DNA of 64,000 nt, from contig JALNYT010000007.1 in the NCBI GenBank assembly GCA_023229685.1, positions 62,001-126,000 on the forward strand. The letters are read 5' to 3'. The DNA comes from Sulfuritalea sp. (GTDB taxonomy: Bacteria > Pseudomonadota > Gammaproteobacteria > Burkholderiales > Rhodocyclaceae). The notes under the pieces were generated by a model. The model was not told the origin of the DNA. It ran no database searches and saw nothing but the letters and a program-made list of their open reading frames with translations. Shown here in pieces: positions 1 through 8,524 of the stretch. Position 1 is the stretch's first letter, and every line of letters starts with the position of its first letter. Both the position numbers and the translations under genes were made by a program.

Positions 1-1
1 T

Positions 2-226
2 CTGGCCGACAAGCTGCCGAGCATGATCAAGCACATCGACATGGTCGATCAGCTCGCTGGCTGCCTCAATCAGGGCGCCGAGGACGCCAAGCAGCTGCCG
101 CCGCCGGCCGGCGGCATTATGGCAATGGTGCGCCTCATGAGCGATGCGGAGAATCAGGCGGCTCTGCAGTTCGTCATGTCGATCGGCAAGCGCATGCGCA
201 CCAGCTGCAACACGGGTAAACGCTAG
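2..226 (+). CDS. C-terminal end of a DUF1641-like protein (partial)
   Basis: The reading frame is open from the first bases of the window and ends at TAG 224-226, so only the last 74 residues are present. An ATG at 23 exists, but the frame continues upstream of it, so the true start is probably outside the window. The segment is helical, with an ending (GGIMAMVRLMSDAENQ, then SIGKRMR) that resembles the C-terminus of DUF1641 proteins. These are small helical proteins often near sulfide:quinone or formate oxidoreductases. The family assignment is a resemblance only and no function can be given. Confidence 0.4.
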   Translation: MADKLPSMIKHIDMVDQLAGCLNQGAEDAKQLPPPAGGIMAMVRLMSDAENQAALQFVMSIGKRMRTSCNTGKR

Positions 227-329
227 CACTATCCTCGAGGCCGCGACTTGCGCAACGCAGAAGACCGAAGGCGGCCCGATACGCTAGATTTTCTTATTTC
301 GTCATCCGCTCCCGCCAGGAAGCGGACTC

Positions 330-352
330 AATCCCGGCCTCGAGCCGGGATT
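330..352. terminator. Hairpin between converging genes, likely bidirectional terminator
   Basis: A perfect 9-bp stem, AATCCCGGC paired with GCCGGGATT, closes a 5-base loop. On the plus strand it is followed by a short T-rich run (ATTTTG). It covers the end of the minus-strand oxidase gene, whose TAA is at 351-353, and lies about 100 bases beyond the stop of the preceding plus-strand gene. It is well placed to end transcription from both sides, though the U-tract is weak. Confidence 0.55.
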
Positions 353-1706
353 ATTTTGCCCCCGGACTCCGCCGTTGCTGCTGGCGTGGCGCCATGACCT
401 TAAGACAGACCAGCACGAACATGATGCCGCCGACGACGGCAATCACACCGCCCAAACCCATCATGCCCATGCCGATCTTCTGCGGCAGCGTGGTCAGGGC
501 CTGCTCGGCGCCGGCTACCTTGCGCTGCACGCCGTAACCGCCAGACCAGGCCAGGCCGAGGATATGGATCAGCTGACCGCCGCCATACACGTAGGGCTGC
601 CAGCGGGCCATGCGTCCCTTGACCGCGCCGAACCCGAGTTGTGGCAGCAGCACGTAGGTCAGCCCCATGAAGGCCAGTGTCACGCCGACCGTAGAGCCGT
701 GGTAGTGCGCCGGAATCACCACGTTGACACCCTTGATCATGTAGGCCAGCACGCCGCCCACGGCGAACAGGAAGAAGGAGGCGATGAAGGCGGACTTGGC
801 CGGGTGGACATCCGCCTTGCGCGTGGCCCATAGACTCAGAAGACCGACCAGGATCAGCGGCGCCATGTAGGGATGCCCCCATATCATCAGCTTGGCGAAA
901 AGCTCCATATGCGGCAACTCGCCCGCCGGAATCGTGAAGTAAATCGCCGGCACCACCAGCAGCGGCAAGGCGGCAATCCAGAACATGGCCGACAGGGCGC
1001 GCGGCGACGCCGCGGACGGATGGCCGAGATGGGCGGCGATCCACAGCCAGGCGACCACCATTAGCAGTGCGTGCTGGAATTGCAGGGTATGCCCGCCGCC
1101 CCAGAACAGCACTTCGAAATAGATCTTTTCCTCGATTCTCGGCACCACGACCCAGGACCAGACAAAGGCCGCCAGCGCCAGAAAAGCCGCTACCGCGCCG
1201 AGAAAGGCACCGAGTTGCAGCGGAGCGCCGAAGAACGGCCGCGGCCAGGTGGTGATCAGTGCGCGCAGCACGGCCAGACCGAAACCCGCGCCGCAGATCC
1301 ACAGCGAGGCGTAGAACACCGGCTGCTGCAACACTGGAATGTAGTTGTTGAGCACCGGATCGGCGCCCGGCAGAAACGGCGAAACCGTCATCACCGCGGT
1401 GCCGACTGCCGCCAGCGCGAAGCCGCCCCAGCCCAGCCAGGCCACGCCGCCGCGGCCCACGGCACTCCAGATCACGGCGGCAAACGCCATGAACCAGATC
1501 GCCACCGAAAGGTCGACGTGCACCACCAGCGCGGAGCGGAAGAAGTCCTTCAGCGGGAACACGTCCTGAATGCCCGGCGTGCGCGACAGCACCAACAAGA
1601 TGGCCAGCAGGCCGGAACCGATCAGCGCCATCAGCCCCAGCCATAACCATGCTCGGGCAAGCGTTTTTGGCGTCCCTTCGGAAACCGTGACGATATGCGA
1701 ATTCAC
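351..1706 (-). CDS. Heme-copper oxidase subunit I homologue (CcoN/NorB/COX1 superfamily)
   Basis: This is a polytopic membrane protein of 451 residues with about 12 hydrophobic helices. Conserved histidines are at the expected places: His63 in helix II, His206 in FWGGGHTLQF (a CuB ligand position), and His334/His336 in the AHYHG motif for the hemes. Phe210 occupies the place where cytochrome oxidases have the cross-linked Tyr, so this is closer to NO-reductase-like or atypical cbb3-like branches than to aa3 oxidase. The GTG at 1706 is preferred because the longer frame (ATG at 1922) would overlap the divergent SCO gene. No subunit II, III or cytochrome c partner adjoins it. The divergent SCO-family gene supports a copper-containing centre. 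Whether it reduces O2 or NO cannot be told from the sequence. Confidence 0.8.
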   Translation of the reverse strand: MNSHIVTVSEGTPKTLARAWLWLGLMALIGSGLLAILLVLSRTPGIQDVFPLKDFFRSALVVHVDLSVAIWFMAFAAVIWSAVGRGGVAWLGWGGFALAAVGTAVMTVSPFLPGADPVLNNYIPVLQQPVFYASLWICGAGFGLAVLRALITTWPRPFFGAPLQLGAFLGAVAAFLALAAFVWSWVVVPRIEEKIYFEVLFWGGGHTLQFQHALLMVVAWLWIAAHLGHPSAASPRALSAMFWIAALPLLVVPAIYFTIPAGELPHMELFAKLMIWGHPYMAPLILVGLLSLWATRKADVHPAKSAFIASFFLFAVGGVLAYMIKGVNVVIPAHYHGSTVGVTLAFMGLTYVLLPQLGFGAVKGRMARWQPYVYGGGQLIHILGLAWSGGYGVQRKVAGAEQALTTLPQKIGMGMMGLGGVIAVVGGIMFVLVCLKVMAPRQQQRRSPGAK

Positions 1707-1791
1707 TATGACCCCGCGAAAATGTGAAAGTATACGGCAAGGGTGGATGGTACACTGATCGCCGCTTTGATCACTCCCCATTCCGGTCCCC

Positions 1792-2373
1792 ATGAAGCTG
1801 CTGTCCGCCCTGTTCCTCTGCATTGCCCTGTTGCTGGCGGGATGTTCCGAGCCGCCGCGCTTCGTCTCCACCGATCTTTCGGCGGTTGACTGGGGCAAGG
1901 ATTTCAAGCTCACGGACCACAACGGTCAGGCGCGCCGCCTCGCCGATTTTCGCGGCAAGGCCGTCGTGCTGTTCTTCGGCTATACCCAGTGTCCCGATGT
2001 CTGCCCGACCACGCTGGCGGGCATGCGTGAAGCCATGAACCTTCTCGGCGAAGACGCCAAGCGGGTGCAGGTGCTGTTCGTCACGGTGGACCCGGCGCGC
2101 GATACGCCGGCTTTGCTGGCCCAGTACGTTCCCGCGTTTCATCCGAGCTTTCTCGGCCTGTATGCGGATGAAAAAGGCACTGCGGCGCTGGCAAAAGACT
2201 TCAAGGTGTTCTATGCGAAGCAGGCGGGATCGACCCCCGACAGCTACAGCATCGACCACTCCACCGGAAGCTATGTCTTCGACCCGCAGGGCCGCCTGCG
2301 CCTGCTTATCCGGCACGGCGAGAATCCCAATAACATCGCTGCCGATCTGAAACTGCTGCTCGCCGGCAAATAA
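1792..2373 (+). CDS. SCO1/SenC family copper chaperone lipoprotein
   Basis: The 193-residue protein starts with a lipoprotein signal (LLLAGC, Cys18), so it should be anchored on the periplasmic side. It has a thioredoxin fold with the SCO copper motif CPDVC (Cys67 and Cys71) and the distal His155 in DHSTGSYVFD. SCO proteins deliver copper to, or reduce thiols of, cytochrome oxidase copper centres. The gene is divergent from the heme-copper oxidase subunit I with 85 bp between starts, and is followed 16 bp later by a YdbL-like gene. The natural inference is that it serves that oxidase. Confidence 0.92.
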   Translation: MKLLSALFLCIALLLAGCSEPPRFVSTDLSAVDWGKDFKLTDHNGQARRLADFRGKAVVLFFGYTQCPDVCPTTLAGMREAMNLLGEDAKRVQVLFVTVDPARDTPALLAQYVPAFHPSFLGLYADEKGTAALAKDFKVFYAKQAGSTPDSYSIDHSTGSYVFDPQGRLRLLIRHGENPNNIAADLKLLLAGK

Positions 2374-2389
2374 ACCACAAGGACTCCTG

Positions 2390-2827
2390 ATGAAACGACT
2401 CGTGCTACTGCTTGCCTGCCTCGCGCTGCCTGTTGCGGCGGCCGAGTCTGCCAAAGAACCTGCCAAGGCAGCCATCAATCTGGACATCGGCACGCCGCCG
2501 GTTATTGTCGTCAAGCATTCCCTGGCGCAGCGCACTTCGCGCCTGATACGCTTTTACGATCCCGGTGACATCGGCTTGGGCGCGGACGGATTTATCTATC
2601 TGCGCGACGGCGTCAAACTCTCGCTGGCCAAACAGCAGATCGCGGAAAAGCTGATCGACGTGGAAAACGAGGAACGCAAGGCGCTGATCCAGGCTCTGGC
2701 CGACAGCAACGGCCGCCGCGGCGATGAGGCAGAAGTATGGCAACTGATGCGCCAGCGCTGGCACCAGCAGTGGAAGTCCGGCTGGTGGCTGCGCGACGCC
2801 GAAGGCAAGTGGAGCCGGAAACCCTGA
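2390..2827 (+). CDS. YdbL/DUF1318-like periplasmic protein
   Basis: This 145-residue protein has an N-terminal signal peptide (MKRLVLLLACLALPVAAA). Its central part (GADGFIYLRDGVKLSLAKQQ, then ENEERKALIQALADSNG) matches the YdbL/DUF1318 pattern of small secreted proteins, in which a short strand is followed by helices. A tryptophan-rich tail (QQWKSGWWLRD) ends the protein. The gene lies 16 bp behind the SCO gene and is probably cotranscribed with it. YdbL-like proteins often neighbour YdbH/YnbE envelope genes, which are absent here. No biochemical role can be assigned. Confidence 0.6.
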   Translation: MKRLVLLLACLALPVAAAESAKEPAKAAINLDIGTPPVIVVKHSLAQRTSRLIRFYDPGDIGLGADGFIYLRDGVKLSLAKQQIAEKLIDVENEERKALIQALADSNGRRGDEAEVWQLMRQRWHQQWKSGWWLRDAEGKWSRKP

Positions 2828-2884
2828 CGCCGGCCCGCAAAGCGGAATTCCCGGCGCGCAAAGCGTCGCTGCACGAGGCAGACA

Positions 2885-2974
2885 GACCCAAACATGGTGA
2901 AAGTCATGAAGTCCTATGACGATGAAGATCTTGAGGCTGTGGCCGACTACATGTCGGGGCTTACGGCGCCCTGA
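2885..2974 (+). pseudogene. Remnant of a class I cytochrome c, C-terminal end only
   Basis: A short open stretch encodes DPNMVKVMKSYDDEDLEAVA, then DYMSGLTAP and a TGA at 2972-2974. This is the typical last helix of c4/c5-type monoheme cytochromes: a Met region followed by the 'DEDLEAVADYMSGL' helix. The frame is open back to the previous gene's stop at 2827, but it encodes only an Arg-rich run with no CXXCH heme site and no signal peptide. It therefore looks like the decayed end of a lost cytochrome c gene. It follows the SCO/YdbL pair, close to an oxidase lacking a cytochrome partner. Confidence 0.6.
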
Positions 2975-3536
2975 GTTCATCTGCCAGGCGTCAGCAGCCG
3001 GTCGCACACTGTTCAAGACTTGCGTCCGGGTGAACCGCCGCTGATGACCGATGCTGTTTGTCCGCCTTAACTTTGCACCCATGGAAGCAGTCGAGGCCGA
3101 CCTGGAAATCGGCCTGCGCAAGACTCTTGTAGCGTGAGATTGCGGTGCGCACTCTGATTGCGCCGCGCGACCGCCGCAGGCGATCCGGAATAGGCCCTCT
3201 CCCAGCGCACATGGCCATCCCCTTGCTGACAAACACAGTCATCCCTACCTTGGCCAGTTGCCTGTTTATCCGAATGGCGTGATCGAAGGTTTATTGACCC
3301 TGATCAAAGTAATGCCTTAGTCGCAGTGCAACAATTTACGCAACAAGATTCACTGCCCAAGACGGGGTTCTCCCTGTGAAGCTGCACAGTGTTCAGGCGC
3401 AGTCTCTTAGCTGATCCGGACGCCAATCACGCTCGCTGACGCAGCAGATTGCTTATTCCGTAGCTCATTCGTCGTGATTTACCAGAAACACACTGGCACG
3501 AGTCAATTCAATGACTGACGAAGCAGGAGCAGACAA
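2975..3536. other. Gap between the cytochrome remnant and napD
   Basis: About 560 bases hold no convincing gene. A minus-strand frame (2991-3242) is open, but it has no recognisable domain and the stretch looks degenerate. The Fnr/Dnr-type site at 3294-3307 lies inside it. The roughly 230 bases between that site and napD presumably form the nap promoter and a long leader. The napD ribosome binding site (AGGAG) is at about 3523-3527. No clear terminator is seen. Confidence 0.5.
3294..3307. promoter_or_regulatory. Fnr/Dnr-type binding site upstream of nap operon
   Basis: TTGAC-CCTG-ATCAA matches the Fnr/Anr/Dnr consensus TTGAT-N4-ATCAA in 9 of 10 arm positions. It lies about 230 bp upstream of the napD ATG with no other gene between. 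Two further sites of the same type stand before nirS and nirJ, which argues that this one is real. It would give anoxic or NO-dependent activation of nitrate respiration. Confidence 0.7.
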
Positions 3537-3800
3537 ATGAATGTTTCCGGTGTTCTGTTGCGGGCGCGGCCCGAGCGCTTTCCTGAAGTGATGACCATGC
3601 TCGCCGGCATACCCGGCGTTGAGGTGCATGCGAGCGATCGGGTTCAGGGTCGCATTATCGTAACGGTGGAAGACGGCCCCGGCCACAGCGTCGAGGATTC
3701 CCTGCTCGAGGTACATCTGATGGACGGCATCTCGGATGCCGCGCTTGTTTATCAGTATTCGGATGAAGGTCTCAACGAAACAAAGGAGGGTCAGACATGA
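3537..3800 (+). CDS. napD: NapD, chaperone for NapA maturation
   Basis: The 87-residue cytoplasmic protein has the NapD fold. The N-terminal strand SGVLLRARPERFPEVMTMLA and the segment GVEVHASD...GRIIVTVED are typical. NapD binds the twin-arginine signal peptide of NapA and holds back export until the molybdenum cofactor is inserted. It is the first gene of napDAGHBC. Its stop overlaps the napA start (ATGA at 3797-3800), which indicates translational coupling. An AGGAG ribosome binding site precedes the ATG. Confidence 0.93.
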   Translation: MNVSGVLLRARPERFPEVMTMLAGIPGVEVHASDRVQGRIIVTVEDGPGHSVEDSLLEVHLMDGISDAALVYQYSDEGLNETKEGQT

Positions 3801-6349
3801 GCATCAGCCGTCGCGAATTCATCAAGGCCAACGCTGTCGCTGCCACCGCAGTCGCCGCCGGCATGGCTGTTCCCGCCGCCGCCGCGGCAGCGAAAAAGGA
3901 AACAGCCGCCAACCCAACGGCAGTGCGCTGGGACAAGGCGGCCTGCCGTTTCTGTGGCACCGGTTGTTCGGTCCTGGTCGGTACCCAGGATGATCGGGTC
4001 GTCGCAACCCAGGGCGATCCCGATGCACCCGTCAATCGCGGACTGAACTGCATCAAGGGCTACTTCCTGTCGAAGATCATGTACGGCGCCGACCGCCTGA
4101 AGAAGCCGCTGCTGCGCAAGAAGGGCGGCAAGTACGACAAGAACGGCGAATTCACCGAAGTGTCGTGGAACGAAGCTTTCGACATCATGGCCGAAAAGTG
4201 GAAGGCGGCGCTGAAAGCCGAGGGCCCAGGCTCCGTCGGCATGTTCGGCTCCGGCCAGTGGACGATTTGGGAAGGCTATGCCGCCAGCAAGCTATGGAAG
4301 GCCGGCTTTCGCTCCAACAACCTCGATCCCAACGCCAGGCACTGCATGGCCTCCGCCGTCACCGGCTTCATGCGCACCTTTGGCATCGACGAGCCGATGG
4401 GCTGTTACGACGACATCGAGAATGCCGATGCTTTCGTGCTCTGGGGTTCGAACATGGCCGAGATGCATCCGATCCTCTGGTCGCGCATCACCGACCGGCG
4501 ACTGACCCACAATGAGTGCCGGGTCATGGTGCTGTCCACCTTCGAACATCGCAGCTTCGACCTGGCCGACGCGGGCATGATCTTTGTGCCGAATACCGAT
4601 CTGGCGATTCTCAACTACATCTGCCATCACATCATCAGCAGCGGCAAGGTGAACAAGGCCTTTGTCAGCAAGAACATTAACTTCAAGATCGGCGAGACCG
4701 ACATCGGCTTTGGCTTGCGGCCGGCTCATGCGCTCGAGAAGGACGCGAAGTTCAATGGCTACCCGGGAGCAGACGGCAAGCCGAAGAACAACCCGAATGA
4801 CGCCAGACCCTCGACCTTCGAGGAGTTTGCCAAGTTCGTCTCCGCATACACCGTGGAAAAAGTGTCGAAGCTATCGGGCGTACCTGCCGACAAACTGAAA
4901 GCGCTGGCAGAGTTGTACGCCGACCCGAAGAAGAAGATTGTTTCCTTCTGGACCATGGGTTTCAACCAGCATACGCGCGGCACCTGGGTGAACAACATGA
5001 TCTACAACGTTCATCTCCTGACCGGCAAGATCTCCGAGCCGGGCAACGGTCCGTTCTCGCTTACCGGACAGCCCTCGGCCTGCGGCACCGCGCGCGAAGT
5101 CGGCACTTTCTCCCATCGACTGCCGGCCGACATGGTGGTGACCAATCCCGAGCACCGCAAGATCACCGAAGCCATCTGGCAATTGCCGGAAGGCACGCTG
5201 CCCGACAAGATCGGCCTGCACGCCGTGGCGCAAAGCCGTGCCCTGAAAGACGGCAAGCTGAAGTGTTACTGGACCAGCACCACCAACAACATGCAGGCCG
5301 GACCGAACATCAATGGCGAGATCTATCCGGGATGGAGGAATCCGGCCACCTTCATCGTCGTCTCCGATGCCTATCCCACCGTATCGGCGCTCGCCGCCGA
5401 TCTGGTCCTGCCGTCGGCAATGTGGGTCGAGAAGGAAGGCGCCTACGGCAATGCCGAACGGCGCACCCAGTTCTGGCGTCAGCAGGTGAAGGCGCCGGGC
5501 GAAGCCAGGTCGGACCTCTGGCAATACATGGAATTCGCCAAGCGCTTCAAAGTCGAGGAGGTGTGGCCCGCCGAACTCATCGCCAAGAAGCCGGAATACA
5601 AGGGCAAGACGCTCTATGACGTGCTGTACGCCAACAAGGTGGTCAACAAGTTCCCGCTCACCGAGGTGGAAAAGGTCAATGCCCACGCCATCAAAGGCTA
5701 CATGAACGACGAATCGAAAGCCTTCGGCTATTACGTGCACAAAGGTCTGTTCGAGGAATATGCGCAATTCGGCCGCGGCCATGGCCATGACCTCGCTCTG
5801 TTCGACATGTATCACAACGCACGCGGCCTGCGCTGGCCGGTGGTCGACGGCAAGGAGACGCTGTGGCGCTTCCGCGAAGGTTACGATCCCTACGTGAAGA
5901 AAGGCGAGGGCATCAGGTTCTATGGCCACAAGGATGGCAAGGCGGTGATCTTTGCCCTGCCATACCAGGACCCGCCAGAGATGCCGGACAAGGAGTACGA
6001 CCTGTGGTTGTGCACCGGCAGGGTTCTCGAGCACTGGCATACGGGCAGCATGACGCGGCGGGTGGCGGAGCTGCACCGTGCCGTTCCCGAGGCGCAGATC
6101 TTCATGCATCCGGACGACGCCAAGGCACGCGGCTTTACCCGCGGCATGGAATGCAAGGTGGTTTCGCGACGCGGCGAGATAGTGGCGCACATCGAGACGC
6201 GTGGCCGCAACAAGCCGCCCAGGGGGCTCATCTTCATACCCTTCTTCGATGAAGCAAGACTGGTGAACAAGCTGACCCTGGATGCCACCTGCCCGATCTC
6301 GAAGGAGACAGACTTCAAGAAGTGTGCAGTGAAGGTGGTAAAGGTCTGA
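3797..6349 (+). CDS. napA: NapA, catalytic subunit of periplasmic nitrate reductase
   Basis: The protein has 850 residues, a usual length for NapA. It starts with a Tat signal (SRREFIK at 4-10, cleavage after the Ala run near 32). The [4Fe-4S] ligands are Cys50, Cys53, Cys57 and Cys85 (CRFCGTGC...GLNC). Cys183 in DPNARHCMASAV is the expected molybdenum ligand of the bis-MGD cofactor. The C-terminal molybdopterin-dinucleotide-binding domain is intact (TGRVLEHWHTGSMTRR). It reduces nitrate to nitrite in the periplasm with electrons from NapB. It sits between napD (overlapping) and napG (41 bp gap). Confidence 0.97.
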   Translation: MSISRREFIKANAVAATAVAAGMAVPAAAAAAKKETAANPTAVRWDKAACRFCGTGCSVLVGTQDDRVVATQGDPDAPVNRGLNCIKGYFLSKIMYGADRLKKPLLRKKGGKYDKNGEFTEVSWNEAFDIMAEKWKAALKAEGPGSVGMFGSGQWTIWEGYAASKLWKAGFRSNNLDPNARHCMASAVTGFMRTFGIDEPMGCYDDIENADAFVLWGSNMAEMHPILWSRITDRRLTHNECRVMVLSTFEHRSFDLADAGMIFVPNTDLAILNYICHHIISSGKVNKAFVSKNINFKIGETDIGFGLRPAHALEKDAKFNGYPGADGKPKNNPNDARPSTFEEFAKFVSAYTVEKVSKLSGVPADKLKALAELYADPKKKIVSFWTMGFNQHTRGTWVNNMIYNVHLLTGKISEPGNGPFSLTGQPSACGTAREVGTFSHRLPADMVVTNPEHRKITEAIWQLPEGTLPDKIGLHAVAQSRALKDGKLKCYWTSTTNNMQAGPNINGEIYPGWRNPATFIVVSDAYPTVSALAADLVLPSAMWVEKEGAYGNAERRTQFWRQQVKAPGEARSDLWQYMEFAKRFKVEEVWPAELIAKKPEYKGKTLYDVLYANKVVNKFPLTEVEKVNAHAIKGYMNDESKAFGYYVHKGLFEEYAQFGRGHGHDLALFDMYHNARGLRWPVVDGKETLWRFREGYDPYVKKGEGIRFYGHKDGKAVIFALPYQDPPEMPDKEYDLWLCTGRVLEHWHTGSMTRRVAELHRAVPEAQIFMHPDDAKARGFTRGMECKVVSRRGEIVAHIETRGRNKPPRGLIFIPFFDEARLVNKLTLDATCPISKETDFKKCAVKVVKV

Positions 6350-6390
6350 CACAAGCCTGATCATCGAAAAAGACATTTTGCTGAATAGTC

Positions 6391-7176
6391 ATGAGCGCGT
6401 TTTCATCGTCGGCACGCCGTCAGTTTCTCAACCGCTTCGCCGGTGCAGTGGGCGGAGCGGCGTTGCTGTCGCTTGGCGTCGGCTTGTATGCGCGTCAGGC
6501 GTTCGCGCTGCCGGCACAGGCACTGAGGCCCCCCGGTGCGCTGGCTGAAAGAGACTTCCTCGCCACGTGCGTGCGCTGCGGTCTGTGCGTGCGCGGGTGT
6601 CCTTACGATACGCTGAAGCTGGCCGAACTCGGACAGACGGTGGCAACGGGTACACCCTACTTCGATGCGCGCAAGATCCCCTGTGAAATGTGCGAGGACA
6701 TTCCGTGCGTCAAGGCTTGTCCGACCGGCGCGCTGGATCGACAGCTGACTGATATTGGCAAGTCGCGCATGGGTCTGGCCGTCCTGGTCGATCACGAATC
6801 CTGCCTCAATTTTCTGGGGCTGCGCTGCGATGTCTGCTACCGCGTATGCCCGGTAATCGACAAGGCCATCTCACTGGAGAATATTCACAACCCGCGCTCC
6901 GATCGGCACGCCATGCTGCTGCCCACGGTGCATTCGGAATACTGCACCGGTTGCGGAAAATGCGAGAAATCCTGTGTGCTGCCGGAGGCGGCGATCAAGG
7001 TCTATCCCTTGAAGCTGGCGAAGGGACGGTTGCCTGAGCACTATCGCAAGGGCTGGGAAGAAAAGGCCAAGCATGGTGGTTCCCTGATCGGCGAGCAGAT
7101 CGAACTTCCCGTCCGTGGCAGGGAAGACAAGGCGTTGCAGCAAAAGGCGCCATTGGATTCGGGATGGAAACCATGA
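6391..7176 (+). CDS. napG: NapG, periplasmic ferredoxin-type subunit of the Nap quinol route
   Basis: The 261-residue protein has a twin-arginine-like leader (ARRQFLNRF) and four [4Fe-4S] clusters in Cys runs: CVRCGLCVRGC near 51-61, CEMCEDIPCVKAC, CDVCYRVC, and CTGCGKCEKSC. NapG pairs with the membrane protein NapH to pass electrons from menaquinol or ubiquinol towards NapC/NapB. In this operon order (D-A-G-H-B-C) it directly follows napA, and its stop overlaps the napH start. No napF or napE is present, which fits a compact betaproteobacterial nap operon. Confidence 0.93.
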   Translation: MSAFSSSARRQFLNRFAGAVGGAALLSLGVGLYARQAFALPAQALRPPGALAERDFLATCVRCGLCVRGCPYDTLKLAELGQTVATGTPYFDARKIPCEMCEDIPCVKACPTGALDRQLTDIGKSRMGLAVLVDHESCLNFLGLRCDVCYRVCPVIDKAISLENIHNPRSDRHAMLLPTVHSEYCTGCGKCEKSCVLPEAAIKVYPLKLAKGRLPEHYRKGWEEKAKHGGSLIGEQIELPVRGREDKALQQKAPLDSGWKP

Positions 7177-8051
7177 ATTCCGGATCGAAGACCCACGTCT
7201 TGCCGGTCGGCGGGTCGCCAGCGCCGACTGTTGATGTGGCGCAGCGCTTCCGCGCTAAATGGCTGCTGCTGCGCCGTCTGTCGCAACTCGGCATCCTCGG
7301 GCTGTTTCTGATCGGACCGTGGTTCGGCATCTGGATCGTCAAGGGCAACCTCTCGTCGTCGCTGACGCTGGATGTATTGCCGCTCACCGACCCCCTCCTC
7401 GTCCTGCAGTCGATGGCTGCCGGCCACCTGCCCTATCGCGATGCGATCGTGGGTGCAGCGATCGTGGTCGGGGCTTACCTGCTGATTGGCGGTCGCGTTT
7501 TCTGCTCCTGGGTCTGCCCGCTGAATATCGTCACCGATGGCGCCGCAGCCTTGCGTCGCAAGCTGGGGATCAAAGGCGGCCGCGCACCGGCAGCCACCAC
7601 CCGTTACTGGCTGTTGCTGGGTTTGCTCGCCGCCTGTTTCGCCACCGGCAGCATCGTGTGGGAATTTGTCAATCCGGTGTCGATGCTGCACCGGGGGCTG
7701 ATCTTCGGTATCGGCACCGCCTGGCTGGTCGTCTTCGGCATCTTCACCTATGACTTTCTGATCGCCAGCCGCGGCTGGTGTGGCCATCTGTGTCCGATGG
7801 GTGCGCTGTATGGTCTGCTCGGTCGCACCGCCTTGCTGCGCGTCGCAGCGGCAAAGCGCTCAGCCTGCAATGATTGCCTGGATTGCTTCGCCATCTGTCC
7901 CGAACCGCAGGTGATTCGCCCCGCATTGAAGGGCAGCGGAACGCCGCTGATTATCGACGCCAATTGCACCAACTGCGGACGCTGTATCGACGTCTGCACC
8001 CTCGACGTGTTTTGTTTCACAAACCGGCTATCCAACCGATTTTCTTCCTGA
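7173..8051 (+). CDS. napH: NapH, membrane iron-sulfur quinol dehydrogenase subunit
   Basis: The ATG at 7173 overlaps the napG stop (ATGA) and gives 292 residues; another ATG at 7164 is possible. Four hydrophobic helices are evident, starting around LSQLGILGLFLIGPWFGIW. Two CxxxCP motifs face the cytoplasm (CSWVCP and CGHLCPMG). Two C-terminal [4Fe-4S] ferredoxin motifs follow (CNDCLDCFAICP and CTNCGRCIDVC). NapH oxidises quinol and hands electrons to NapG. The C-terminus is short after the last Cys cluster. napB follows 20 bp later. Confidence 0.93.
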   Translation: MNSGSKTHVLPVGGSPAPTVDVAQRFRAKWLLLRRLSQLGILGLFLIGPWFGIWIVKGNLSSSLTLDVLPLTDPLLVLQSMAAGHLPYRDAIVGAAIVVGAYLLIGGRVFCSWVCPLNIVTDGAAALRRKLGIKGGRAPAATTRYWLLLGLLAACFATGSIVWEFVNPVSMLHRGLIFGIGTAWLVVFGIFTYDFLIASRGWCGHLCPMGALYGLLGRTALLRVAAAKRSACNDCLDCFAICPEPQVIRPALKGSGTPLIIDANCTNCGRCIDVCTLDVFCFTNRLSNRFSS

Positions 8052-8071
8052 CCGCATTGGAGGACACCACC

Positions 8072-8515
8072 ATGTATCGACTCTATTGTCTTTTCATCCT
8101 TGCCATGACGGCATTTTCAACGCCCGCTCATGCCGCCCAGGGAACAGTCAACCTGCAATCCTTGCGAGGCGATACTCCGATTGAAAAAACCCCGGATGCG
8201 GACATGTACAAGCCGATGAAGGATGCCAAGCCGCTGCCGCGCGACTTCGTGCAACAACCCCCCTTGATCCCGCACACCATCCGCGATTACCAGATCACCA
8301 GAAATTTCAACAAGTGCATGGATTGCCATGCATGGAACAAGACGCGCGAAACGGGGGCAACCAAGGTTTCGGTGACTCACTACAAGACGCGCGAGGGGCA
8401 GGAACTCACCAATATCTCGCCGCTGCGCTACTTCTGCACCCAGTGCCATGTGTCGCAAGCCGATGCCAAGCCATTGGTGGGAAATACCTTCCGGCCTGGC
8501 GTCGGAATGCAATAA
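8072..8515 (+). CDS. napB: NapB, diheme electron-transfer subunit of nitrate reductase
   Basis: The protein has 147 residues with a cleavable Sec signal (cut near residue 21, AHA-AQG). Two CXXCH heme c sites are at 82-86 (CMDCH) and 122-126 (CTQCH). Distal histidines are present in QQPPLIPHTI and VTHYKT. It is the small periplasmic partner of NapA and takes electrons from NapC. The start at 8072 is chosen for the signal peptide; the frame is open further upstream, but that part overlaps napH and has no leader. Confidence 0.95.
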   Translation: MYRLYCLFILAMTAFSTPAHAAQGTVNLQSLRGDTPIEKTPDADMYKPMKDAKPLPRDFVQQPPLIPHTIRDYQITRNFNKCMDCHAWNKTRETGATKVSVTHYKTREGQELTNISPLRYFCTQCHVSQADAKPLVGNTFRPGVGMQ

Positions 8516-8524
8516 GGGGACGAC

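Noticed and set aside
1707..1791. Fnr site between the oxidase and SCO genes
   Set aside because: Only a TTGATCA half-site is present; the second arm at 4-base spacing is missing.
2991..3242. 83-codon minus-strand frame before napD
   Set aside because: No recognisable domain and no clear ribosome binding site; treated as intergenic.
4871..6376. 501-codon open frame antisense to napA
   Set aside because: It mirrors napA codon usage in high-GC DNA; the product has no recognisable domain or ribosome binding site.
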